Shown: positions 6,741 through 13,072 of the stretch, piece by piece
Layout of the letters: the number at the start of each line of letters is the position of its first letter
How positions within the stretch are numbered: position 1 is the first letter of the stretch
Origin: Candidatus Competibacteraceae bacterium
GTDB lineage: Bacteria; Pseudomonadota; Gammaproteobacteria; Competibacterales; Competibacteraceae
NCBI GenBank assembly: GCA_020444985.1
Contig: JAGRHK010000011.1
Span: 1 to 13,072 of the forward strand
Length of the DNA: 13,072 nucleotides
Reading direction: 5' to 3'
Made by a program: the position numbers and the translations under genes
Notes under the pieces: model-generated
What the model saw: only the letters and a program-made list of their open reading frames with translations
Databases searched by the model: none
Told to the model about the DNA's origin: nothing

Positions 6741-8024
6741 TCAAAGCCCAAAGAGGCTAGGCAGCCACAAGGAGAGAGCAGGGATGTAAGTCACTGCCAT
6801 CAACACCATGAACAGGGCGATGAAGAACGGAAAAAGTGACTTGACCACGGTTTCGATCGGAATCTTGGCCACCGCGCTGCCGACGAACAGTACCGAACCA
6901 ATCGGTGGGGTGATCAGACCCATGCCGAGATTCACCATCATGATCATGCCGAAATGCACCGGATCGACCCCCAGGTTTTCCACCACCGGTAGCAGGATCG
7001 GGGTGAGGATCAAAATGAGCGGAGCCATGTCCATCAGGGTGCCAAGCAGCAGCAGCATGATGTTGATCGAGAGCAGGATGACGTACTTGTTATCCGAAAT
7101 CGAGGTGAAGAATTCCGTAATCCGATCCGGCAAGGACATCAAGGTCATGATGTAACCGAAGCTGGCGGCAAACCCGATCAGAATCATGACGATGGTGACG
7201 GTCTTGACCGTGCGGTGCACCAGTTTCGGTAGGTCGCGCCACTTGTAGTCACGGTAGATGAACATGGTGACGAAGAAGGCCCAGACGCAAGCGATGGAGG
7301 CCGACTCGGTGGCGGTGAAAATACCAGAGAGAATACCGCCGAGAATGATCACCATGGTCAGCAAGCCCCATGAGGCATCAATGGCGATTTTTATGGCTTG
7401 CTCGACGGGGATTTTTTCGCCTTTGGGATAATTCTTCTTGTGTGCGATGTACAGGCAGATACCCGCTACCGTCAGGCCGAGCAACAAGCCGGGCACCACG
7501 CCCGCTACGAACAGACTGGCGATGGAGACCGAACCACCCGCAGCCAGCGAATAGATCACCGAGTTATGGCTGGGTGGAATCAGAATTGCTTGCACCGAAC
7601 CGGCAACGGTGACCGCTGTGGCAAAGGGGCGGGGATAGCCATTCTTCTCCATTTCCGGAATCAGCACCGTGCCGACCGAGGCGGTATCGGCCACTGAAGA
7701 ACCGGAGATTGCACCGAAGAAAGTCGAGGCCAGGATATTGACCAGCGACAGACCGCCGCGAATAAAACCGACTAATACTGCTGCAAGCGATACCAAGCGT
7801 TGCGCCATGCCGCCTTCGGCCATGATCGCACCCGCCAGTACGAAGAAAGGAATGGCCAGCAGCGAGAATTTATTGACGCCACTGGCGATCTGAATCATCA
7901 CCGCATCAAGTGGCAATTCGATCCAGATGGCGCCGATAATGGTGGAGATACCCAAGGCGTAAGCGACCGGTACCCCGATTGCGACCAGGATGGCCAAACT
8001 ACCCAACAAGACCAATGCGTCCAT
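6741..8024 (-). CDS. TRAP transporter large membrane subunit (DctM family)
   Basis: A 427-residue, strongly hydrophobic protein of the DctM/SiaM family, the sodium-coupled transport channel of a TRAP system in the inner membrane. It begins with a transmembrane segment (residues about 3-30). Family-typical stretches include ANxF-like SLLAIPFFVLAGAIMAEGG, FFGAISGSSVADTASVGTVL, ILIPPSHNSVIY, GGILSGIFTATESASIA, and near the end PVHFGMIMMVNLGMGLITPPIG. About a dozen membrane segments are evident. Its ATG overlaps the dctQ stop codon by one base (TAATG), with AGGAGG upstream, so the two membrane subunits are translationally coupled. Substrate is inferred from context: galacturonate and/or glucuronate. 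It ends in TGA. Confidence 0.93.
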   Translation of the reverse strand: MDALVLLGSLAILVAIGVPVAYALGISTIIGAIWIELPLDAVMIQIASGVNKFSLLAIPFFVLAGAIMAEGGMAQRLVSLAAVLVGFIRGGLSLVNILASTFFGAISGSSVADTASVGTVLIPEMEKNGYPRPFATAVTVAGSVQAILIPPSHNSVIYSLAAGGSVSIASLFVAGVVPGLLLGLTVAGICLYIAHKKNYPKGEKIPVEQAIKIAIDASWGLLTMVIILGGILSGIFTATESASIACVWAFFVTMFIYRDYKWRDLPKLVHRTVKTVTIVMILIGFAASFGYIMTLMSLPDRITEFFTSISDNKYVILLSINIMLLLLGTLMDMAPLILILTPILLPVVENLGVDPVHFGMIMMVNLGMGLITPPIGSVLFVGSAVAKIPIETVVKSLFPFFIALFMVLMAVTYIPALSLWLPSLFGL

Positions 8025-8563
8025 TAGATATCCTCCTGCGCCTCGGTGGGAAGATCGGATTCTTGACCGAAAGCGACTACCTCGCGCTCGCTTTGGGGAC
8101 CAGCAAGCATGCGTTCGATGACAAACAACAGGGTCAGCGCGCTACCGATCGGCAGTGGCAGGTAGGTATAGCCGACCATCAAGACTGGAAACTGGGCAAT
8201 CGGTTGATGCCAGGTGTTGGCGCACAGCTTGAAACCCCAGATCATGATGAAAACCGCCAGTAAAGCCATCAGGATATCGACCATCCGGCCCAGCATGGGT
8301 AACCAGGATTTAGGTACGCGATCCGTGAACATGGTCACCGCGATATGCGCATTGGCGCGGTAACTGGCAGCGGCGCCGATGAAGGTGAACAACACCATGC
8401 ATAGAATGGCCATCGGCTCCGGCCAACTCGATCCAGTACCCAGCACGTAGCGGTTCACGACACCCCAGGGAATGACGATGGTCATCACGAACAGGGCAAT
8501 CCCCGAAATCCAGATGCAGGCCAGATATACCCCATCCAGAAATCGCTTGTATTTCTCGATCAT
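8024..8563 (-). CDS. TRAP transporter small membrane subunit (DctQ family)
   Basis: A 179-residue protein with four predicted membrane segments at about residues 13-40, 47-77, 88-118 and 124-153, the layout of the DctQ subunit that pairs with DctM. Recognisable family elements are VVNRYVLGTGSSWPEPMA after the first helix and RANAHIAVTMF at the end of the second. The last 25 residues are charged and probably cytoplasmic. The ATG at 8563 is preceded by AAGGA with a 7-base spacer. It follows the binding-protein gene after an 89-base gap containing a long stem-loop and overlaps dctM by one base. Confidence 0.92.
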   Translation of the reverse strand: MIEKYKRFLDGVYLACIWISGIALFVMTIVIPWGVVNRYVLGTGSSWPEPMAILCMVLFTFIGAAASYRANAHIAVTMFTDRVPKSWLPMLGRMVDILMALLAVFIMIWGFKLCANTWHQPIAQFPVLMVGYTYLPLPIGSALTLLFVIERMLAGPQSEREVVAFGQESDLPTEAQEDI

Positions 8564-8594
8564 AGGAAAATCCTTATTATGAGGCGGTCTGAAA

Positions 8595-8639
8595 CGGTGG
8601 TTTGCTCCCTCGTTCTCCCGTGAGGAAAGCGAACCACCG
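8595..8639 (-). other. Long stem-loop between dctP and dctQ
   Basis: The outer arms CGGTGGTT and AACCACCG (8595-8602 with 8632-8639) pair perfectly over 8 bases. After a one-base mismatch the inner arms (minus-strand GCTTTCCTC and GAGGGAGC) add 8 more pairs with one bulged T, leaving a 10-base loop. It starts 14 bases after the dctP stop codon. No T-tract follows, only GTTTCAG. Stable stem-loops directly after binding-protein genes are known to raise the amount of binding protein relative to membrane subunits by protecting the upstream RNA; that role is inferred here. Confidence 0.65.
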
Positions 8640-8652
8640 ACCAGTACCGTCG

Positions 8653-9645
8653 TTATTCGATCGCCTGAATTTTCTTGATCATGTCGGCATAAGGTGCGCC
8701 GTATTTCTCGCGCACCGGAGCGGTCGCATCAATGAAGGCTTGCACATCCACGTCATCGACGAAGGTCACGCCTTTCTCCTTGAGCTTGGCGGTGTCTTCA
8801 ACGACGGTCTTGTCCCATAGCTCACGCTGCTCCATCTGTGCTTCGCGGGCCAACTTCTTGATCAGCGCCTGATCTTCCGCACTGAGCTTGTCCCATGCTT
8901 TTCTGGAAAAGAGCAGCAGTTCGGGAACGATGGTATGGGCGGTGCGTGAAAACACATTGGCCACGGTGTAGTGGTTCTGGCTGTAGTAGCTGGGCACATT
9001 GTTTTCCGCGCCGTCTACCACGCCGGTTTGCAGGGCGCTATAAAGTTCGCCGAAAGGCATGGAGATGGCGTTGCCACCCATCGCGTTCATGGCATCAACG
9101 AATAGCGGGTTGCCTTGCACCCGGATTTTCAGACCCTGCAGATCGGCAGGTTTGCGGATCGCTTTCTTGGCGTACACATTGCGGCTACCGCTATCCATCC
9201 ACGCCAGTCCGACCAGTCTGGAGTTCGGGGTGTTGGTGATCTTGTCGAGCATTTCTTGACCGACAGGGCCATCGACAAACTTGCGCATGTGTTCTGGATT
9301 GCGGAACAGATAAGGCAAATTGAGGGCATCGACATCGGGCACGACCGTGCTCAGCGGTCCTGCGGAAACGCGCAGTATCTGAATGGCTCCGATCTGCGTC
9401 TGCTCGATCAGGTTTTTCTCGTCACCGAGTACGCCACCAGCGAACATCTTGAGTTTGAGGCGACCTTCAGTGGCTTTCTCCAGCTTCTTGCCCAAGCCTT
9501 CGACGGCGACCACGTTCGGATAACCTTTGGGATGAACATCGGCGGCCTTCAAGGTAGTTGCGCTCTGGGCGAGTAGCGGTGTAGCCAGCAAGCTGGCCGC
9601 GCAGGCAGCCATGCTGAGACGGGAAATGAATTGACGACGAAGCAT
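8653..9645 (-). CDS. TRAP transporter substrate-binding protein (DctP family), probable hexuronate binder
   Basis: A 330-residue periplasmic binding protein. Residues 1-26 form a Sec-type signal peptide (RRQF, hydrophobic core, PLLA-QS). Mature DctP landmarks are LKIRVQGNPLFVDAMNAMGG (172-191) with Arg175, the residue that in this family forms a salt bridge with the ligand carboxylate, and GELYSALQTGVVDGAENN (199-216). A uronate would supply the carboxylate. Binding proteins of this group are known to bind glucuronate and galacturonate, and the neighbouring uxaC-uxaA-eda genes support that substrate. The ATG at 9645 has AAGGAG with a 6-base spacer. The gene follows a terminator, so it probably opens a transcription unit or depends on partial readthrough; I see no clear sigma-70 promoter in the 54 bases between. 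Confidence 0.93.
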   Translation of the reverse strand: MLRRQFISRLSMAACAASLLATPLLAQSATTLKAADVHPKGYPNVVAVEGLGKKLEKATEGRLKLKMFAGGVLGDEKNLIEQTQIGAIQILRVSAGPLSTVVPDVDALNLPYLFRNPEHMRKFVDGPVGQEMLDKITNTPNSRLVGLAWMDSGSRNVYAKKAIRKPADLQGLKIRVQGNPLFVDAMNAMGGNAISMPFGELYSALQTGVVDGAENNVPSYYSQNHYTVANVFSRTAHTIVPELLLFSRKAWDKLSAEDQALIKKLAREAQMEQRELWDKTVVEDTAKLKEKGVTFVDDVDVQAFIDATAPVREKYGAPYADMIKKIQAIE

Positions 9646-9699
9646 ATTTTTCTCCTTGGCGTTTATTGATTGATGGTTAAAGGGTTGTTATTACGGGTT

Positions 9700-9727
9700 A
9701 AAAAAGCATGGATGAAGCATCACATGC
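9700..9727 (-). terminator. Intrinsic terminator after the uxuA block
   Basis: On the minus strand GCATG pairs with CATGC and, across one bulged T, GATG pairs with CATC around a 3-base loop; six T residues follow at once (9700-9705). This is a textbook Rho-independent terminator. It overlaps the last codon and stop codon of the reductase remnant (stop at 9720-9722), so its first arm is also coding sequence. It separates uxaB-kdgK-uxuA from the TRAP-uxaC-uxaA block. Confidence 0.75.
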
Positions 9728-9815
9728 CGGAATAGGCGGAAAATCCGCCATCGATTAGCACGACATTGAGTGGTAACTCGTTGTCGTTCAGATCGATTTT
9801 GAAGGGCAGTTTCAT
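9720..9815 (-). pseudogene. 31-codon remnant of an SDR-type fructuronate reductase (internal deletion)
   Basis: A short frame whose ATG overlaps the uxuA stop codon (ATGA), ending at TGA 9722-9720. It reads MKLPFKIDLND, then a few residues, then IDGGFSAYSGM. The first part resembles the N-terminus of the short-chain dehydrogenases encoded beside uxuA, which normally continue into the NAD-binding VVTGG motif. The last part resembles the C-terminus of the same proteins, which end in VDGGFSAYSG plus one residue. About 230 central codons, including the Rossmann motif and the catalytic Tyr-x-x-x-Lys, are missing, and the frame is kept across the junction. The family reduces fructuronate to mannonate, the substrate of UxuA just upstream. 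The family call rests on remembered sequence patterns, not a search. A real short peptide or an assembly collapse are the alternatives. Confidence 0.7.
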
Positions 9816-10879
9816 AGCTTTACCTGAGCCAGTGGGCGTTTTTCGACTTTGGCGATGCCTTCCCACAGGCCATTCAGATACACCGCACCCAGCGCCCGGT
9901 CGTAGAGGCCATAACCGGGTTTGCCGGTTTCGCCCCAGATCATCCGGCCGTGGTCCGGGCGGACGTAGCCGTCGAAGCCTGCCTCGTAATAGGCGCGGAC
10001 GATTGCTGCCATGTCGAGCGAGCCATCCTCGGAGCGGTGGCCAGTTTCGTGAAAATCGCCGGATGCGTCGTTTTTGACATTGCGCAGATGGGCGAAATGA
10101 ATGCGGCCTCTGCCAGCGAATTCCCGCACCATGGCAGCGATGTCGTTTTGGTGGCTCGCCCCCAAGGAACCGGAACACAGGGTCAGGCCATTGGCGGGCT
10201 TATCTTCGATGGCCAGCAGCCGCTCCAGATCCTCCCGGTTCTTGACGATGCGCGGCAGGCCGAAAATGGGGCGCGGCGGATCGTCCGGGTGCATCGCCAT
10301 CTTGATGCCGACTTCTGTGGCGGTCGGGATCACCCGATGCAGGAAGTATTCAAGATGGCTCCACAGTGTTTCTTCATCAATCTGGGCGTATTCGGCCAGT
10401 AGCGCCTTGAGTTCTTCCGGCTGATAGCTGGCGTCCCATCCCGGTAGCTGAATGCCTTCCGAAGGGTCAATCTGGTTGACGGTCTTGACGTCAAAACCCA
10501 GGGTTTTGGAACCGTCTGCAAGTACCCTTTCCAGCGTGGTGCGGGTCCAGTCGAATACTGGCATGAAGTTGTAGCAGACCACTTGAATGTCGCAGGCCGC
10601 CAGATGGCGCAGGGTCTGGTTGTAATTAGCGATCAAGCGGTCACGAGTGGGCTTGCCGAGTTTGATGTCCTCGTGGACCGGCACACTTTCGACCACTTCG
10701 AAGCGCAAGTCGTGGGATTCGATCTTGGCCTTGAGTTCTTTGATATTTTCGATAGGCCAGACTTCGCCCACCGGTACGTCGTAGACCGCCGAAACGATCT
10801 GTTCCACGCCGGGGATCTGGCGGATGTATGCCAGTGATACCGGGTCGGAATCGCCATACCAGCGGAAAGACATTTTCAC
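9812..10879 (-). CDS. uxuA: Mannonate dehydratase
   Basis: A 355-residue enzyme that dehydrates D-mannonate to 2-keto-3-deoxygluconate in the glucuronate branch. It matches UxuA along its length: FRWYGDSDPVSL (5-16), GEVWPIENI (38-46), VVESVPVHEDIK (62-73), CYNFMPVFDWTR (102-113), MHPDDPPRPIFGLPRI (196-211), CSGSLG (235-240), HFAHLR (261-266) and VRPDHGR (306-312). The Cys, His and Asp residues in the last four are the metal-site positions of the family. It belongs to the shorter UxuA group; the E. coli protein (394) has an internal insertion. Either GTG at 10879 or ATG at 10873 could start it; AGAGGA is 6 bases from the GTG and 12 from the ATG, so I prefer GTG. It follows kdgK after 62 bases, and its TGA overlaps the ATG of the reductase remnant. 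Confidence 0.96.
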   Translation of the reverse strand: MKMSFRWYGDSDPVSLAYIRQIPGVEQIVSAVYDVPVGEVWPIENIKELKAKIESHDLRFEVVESVPVHEDIKLGKPTRDRLIANYNQTLRHLAACDIQVVCYNFMPVFDWTRTTLERVLADGSKTLGFDVKTVNQIDPSEGIQLPGWDASYQPEELKALLAEYAQIDEETLWSHLEYFLHRVIPTATEVGIKMAMHPDDPPRPIFGLPRIVKNREDLERLLAIEDKPANGLTLCSGSLGASHQNDIAAMVREFAGRGRIHFAHLRNVKNDASGDFHETGHRSEDGSLDMAAIVRAYYEAGFDGYVRPDHGRMIWGETGKPGYGLYDRALGAVYLNGLWEGIAKVEKRPLAQVKL

Positions 10880-10885
10880 GGGCTA

Positions 10886-10891
10886 TCCTCT
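10886..10891 (-). promoter_or_regulatory. Ribosome binding site favouring a GTG start for uxuA
   Basis: AGAGGA on the minus strand, 6 bases from GTG 10879 and 12 bases from ATG 10873. The normal spacing supports the GTG; the protein differs by only two residues. Confidence 0.5.
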
Positions 10892-10941
10892 TTGCGTGGA
10901 GCGTTGTTGTGTGCTTATGCAGTCGGGGTTTCGGTAGGTGA

Positions 10942-11898
10942 CTAGCCTTCTGTCGCTAGCAGCGTGGTCGAAGTGGGCATGAATTCGTTGGGGATAATGG
11001 CGCCAGGATGCTGAATGACTACGGCGGCCAAGCGATTGGCGGCACGGGCGGCGGTGGCTGGATCGTTTCCGCGTAGCCGCATCGCCAGATAGGCCCCAGC
11101 AAAGGAATCACCCGCCGCCGTGGTATCGACGACATGCGCGACGGGTTCGACCGGTACCGATACCGGCGATTCTCCGGCGATGCGGACCAGGGTGGGTTGG
11201 GTGCCGCGCTTGACCACGACTTCTGGCGCTTCGAGCGCAAAAGCAGCAGTCAGCGCCTGCTCACTGTCGGTTTCGCCGTGCAGTGCCATTTCATCGTCCA
11301 GGGTGATCAGCACGATGTCGCTCAGCTGATAAGCCTGATCGTGGGCTGCCCGCGCTGCGTCCGGGCTGGACCATAGTCGGGGGCGGAAATTGTTGTCGAA
11401 GGCGACCCATCCGCCGTTAGCGCGCACCCGCGTCATGGTGTCGAACAGCCGCTGGCGGCCTTTCTCCGGCAGGATTGCCAGACTGATACCGCTCAGATAC
11501 AGCGCGGTGAGCGTATCCGCCGCATCCTCCAACGGGGTGTGGGCTGCCTCGAAATAGGCACGCACCGCACTGGTGTCGCGCCAGTAGGAAAAATGCCGTT
11601 CGCCAGCGGCATCGACCTGGATGGTGTACAGGCCGGGCAGGCGGTTCTCGATCCGACTGACCAGGGCGACGTCGATATCTTCATCCTGCCAGGCGTTCTG
11701 CATATGGGTACTGAAGGGATCGGTACCCAGCGCGGTGGCGTAGGCGACTTGGATATCCTGATCGCGGCACAACCGGGCCAGATAGATGGCGGTATTGAGC
11801 GTATCGCCACCCAGACCCTGCTGCATCGCGCCAAAGGTCTGGCCGCGCAGCTCAATCATGCATTCGCCAAACAGGGCGATTCGACGCGGTGATGGCAT
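10942..11898 (-). CDS. kdgK: 2-keto-3-deoxygluconate kinase
   Basis: A 318-residue PfkB/ribokinase-family enzyme that phosphorylates KDG to KDPG with ATP. It aligns with E. coli KdgK almost throughout: ALFGECMIEL (8-17), GLGGDTLNTAIYLAR (28-42), ENRLPGLYTIQ (74-84), LYLSGISLAIL (133-143), FDNNFRPRLW (167-176), VVVKRG (227-232) and the C-terminal signature DTTAAGDSFAGAY (258-270) with catalytic Asp264, then VIQHPGAIIP. The ATG at 11898 has GGGAGG 5 bases upstream. It follows uxaB by 30 bases. This is the canonical KDG kinase of the cluster; a second, divergent kinase lies at 1810-2910. It ends in TAG. Confidence 0.95.
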   Translation of the reverse strand: MPSPRRIALFGECMIELRGQTFGAMQQGLGGDTLNTAIYLARLCRDQDIQVAYATALGTDPFSTHMQNAWQDEDIDVALVSRIENRLPGLYTIQVDAAGERHFSYWRDTSAVRAYFEAAHTPLEDAADTLTALYLSGISLAILPEKGRQRLFDTMTRVRANGGWVAFDNNFRPRLWSSPDAARAAHDQAYQLSDIVLITLDDEMALHGETDSEQALTAAFALEAPEVVVKRGTQPTLVRIAGESPVSVPVEPVAHVVDTTAAGDSFAGAYLAMRLRGNDPATAARAANRLAAVVIQHPGAIIPNEFMPTSTTLLATEG

Positions 11899-11928
11899 GA
11901 CGGCCTCCCAGTGGGTGAGTAGCAGGAA

Positions 11929-12621
11929 TTAAGCGGCGAACTGCTCGTTCAACGCCGGGAACATGCCAAGCGTCTCGATCCGCTCGAGCGCCTGCGCGAC
12001 CTGTGGCGCGAGTTCCGGCACCGTTTGCAGATCCATGCCCCACAGACGGCTGTCGGCGAGCAGGGTTGGCACTGCATCGGCCAAGCGGCTGTGTGCGGGA
12101 TCACGCCAAGCGGCATCGAAAATATCCAGTACCTCGCGACTGTCACGGATGGGATAAGTACCTGCCTCGCGTTGACCGATGAATTCGCCTTTGTCGTTGA
12201 AACGACCGTGGTAGAAGCGCAGCAAAGCCGCCAGCGAAAAAGCCAATCCTGCCGGTGCCTGTCCATGCTTGTGCGCATAATCCAGTACGGAAGGCAGTAC
12301 CCGTACCTTCCACTTCGAGACCGAATTGAGCGAGATCGACAGCAGTTCGTGGCGGATGTAGGGGTTGGCGAAGCGCTCCAGCACGCTTTTGGCGTACTCG
12401 CGGCGCTCGGCGTCGGGCAGGGGCACGAAGGGGACGATTTCATCGAACACCACCCGCCGCAGGAAAGGCGAGACTAGTGGGTCATTCATCATCTCGCCGA
12501 CGGTGTCGAGTCCGCCACAGAATGCCGCCAGGACGCTGGCGGTGTGTGCGCCATTGAGGATGCGTACCTTGCGGGTGCGGTAGGGTTGCAGATCCTCGGT
12601 CCACACCACGTTAAGACTGGC
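11929..12621 (-). pseudogene. uxaB: Tagaturonate reductase (altronate oxidoreductase), C-terminal part after an in-frame stop
   Basis: Continues in the same frame directly after the TGA at 12622-12624 and is open to TAA at 11931-11929. It is the C-terminal half of UxaB, a polyol-specific long-chain dehydrogenase that reduces tagaturonate to altronate with NADH. RTRKVRILNGAHT carries the catalytic pattern K-x4-N-x2-H of the family, followed by GLDTVGEMMNDP, NPYIRHELLSISLNSVSK and the helical substrate domain, matching E. coli UxaB. Only the codon before ASLNVVW is a stop; nothing else is damaged. A separate start at GTG 12609 is possible, but no Shine-Dalgarno site precedes it, and this fragment lacks the NAD-binding domain. 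Recent inactivation or a sequencing error are the main readings. Confidence 0.88.
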
Positions 12622-13072
12622 TCAGTGCAGCGGAAACTGTTCGGCCAGATTGCTGGAGCCTTCGATCACCCACAGATGAAAAGGCTCAGTGGCTACCAGC
12701 AGCTTGTCGGTATAACCGAATTCGGCACACAGACCCTCGGCTTCGGTCGCCGGATAGCCCGGCACGATGCGATCTACCAGGGTATTGAGGAAAACATTAT
12801 CCCGCTGGACCCAGTCGCGGAAGGTCGCTGGTAGCTCCCAGTCGCTGGCATGGTGTAGCACGATCTCGCGCAGGGTGGTGCCGTTTGCTTCGATCAGTTC
12901 GCAGGGCAGGAACACCAAACCGCTATCGGGCCGACCGCCCAGTGCTTGGAAGCGCGCCAGCAGCAGCGCCGTGACTTGGGCCGGGAAGCTCTGTGGCCAT
13001 TCTCCGGGAGCGGGTTGGGCTAGTTCGCGGTAGACGATACCGGCTTCCGTGGTATTGGAGATCACGAAGCGA
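12622..13072 (-). pseudogene. uxaB: Tagaturonate reductase, N-terminal part up to an in-frame stop (5' end outside window)
   Basis: The frame enters at the right edge as RFVISNTTEAGIVY, which matches about residue 115 onward of E. coli UxaB (RFVFSNTTEAGISY), so the start codon and most of the Rossmann NAD-binding region lie outside the window. It continues with FLPCELIEANGTTLREIVL, NTLVDRIVPGYP and FHLWVIEGSSNLAEQFPLH, all UxaB-like. It then meets TGA at 12624-12622, where E. coli UxaB has Lys (LDKYPLNV). The reading frame is unchanged across the stop. SNTTEAGI distinguishes UxaB from UxuB, which reads differently at this point. A protein ending here would lack the catalytic Lys, Asn and His. 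The apparent GTG start at 13065 is only where the open frame reaches the edge. Confidence 0.88.

Noticed and set aside
9646..9699. A sigma-70 promoter for dctP between the terminator and the gene
   Set aside because: TAATAA could be a -10, but no -35 of useful quality lies 16-18 bases upstream, so I did not list it.
9720..10178. A 152-codon minus-strand frame containing the reductase remnant
   Set aside because: Its upstream two thirds lie in another frame within uxuA; only the last 31 codons, from the ATG that overlaps the uxuA stop, make sense.
12607..12609. GTG start of an independent protein covering the C-terminal half of uxaB
   Set aside because: No Shine-Dalgarno site precedes it, the UxaB similarity runs through the stop in one frame, and the fragment would lack the NAD-binding domain.
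12622..12624. TGA in uxaB as a selenocysteine or reassigned codon
   Set aside because: The aligned residue in E. coli UxaB is Lys, not Cys; I see no suitable hairpin just downstream; and TGA ends several intact neighbours.
1..13072. An ExuR/UxuR-type operator palindrome, CRISPR repeats, tRNA genes or insertion sequences
   Set aside because: Looking through the spacers on both strands I found none; the main regulatory region probably lies to the right of the window, upstream of uxaB.

Overview
The window holds one long run of genes, all on the minus strand, for taking up and breaking down hexuronic acids (galacturonate and glucuronate), ending in a pectin-active enzyme. The base composition (moderately GC-rich by eye), bacterial Shine-Dalgarno sites, a TRAP transporter and UxaC/UxaB/UxaA proteins close to those of enterics suggest a proteobacterium, probably beta or gamma. 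I cannot name the species. The standard bacterial code applies: at least six intact genes here end in TGA.

In transcription order (right to left) the first block is uxaB (tagaturonate reductase; it runs off the right edge and is cut by an in-frame TGA at 12622-12624), kdgK, uxuA (mannonate dehydratase), and a 31-codon remnant at 9720-9815. The remnant joins the first residues of an SDR-type fructuronate reductase to its last residues. A good intrinsic terminator (9700-9727) overlaps the remnant's stop codon and closes this block.

The second block is a complete TRAP transporter (substrate-binding protein, small and large membrane subunits), then uxaC (uronate isomerase), uxaA (altronate dehydratase), eda (KDPG aldolase), a second and unusual PfkB/KDG-type kinase, an aldose-epimerase-like mutarotase, and the first 242 codons of a Tat-exported GH28 polygalacturonase-like protein that runs off the left edge. 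Stem-loops without T-tracts lie between dctP and dctQ, between dctM and uxaC, and between the second kinase and the mutarotase; they probably tune relative expression.

Pathway logic: the GH28 enzyme releases uronic acids outside the cytoplasm and the TRAP system imports them. UxaC makes tagaturonate and fructuronate, the reductases make altronate and mannonate, UxaA and UxuA dehydrate both to 2-keto-3-deoxygluconate (KDG), a KDG kinase makes KDPG, and Eda splits it to pyruvate and glyceraldehyde-3-phosphate. Every step is present and looks intact except the two NADH-dependent reductases, and both of those genes are damaged. This is the most notable feature of the window. I see no phage, transposon, CRISPR, RNA gene or defence system, and no wholly new system; the novelty lies in the broken reductases, the paired kinases and the intercistronic structures. 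Intergenic gaps are all shorter than about 120 bases, so no long gene-free stretch exists.
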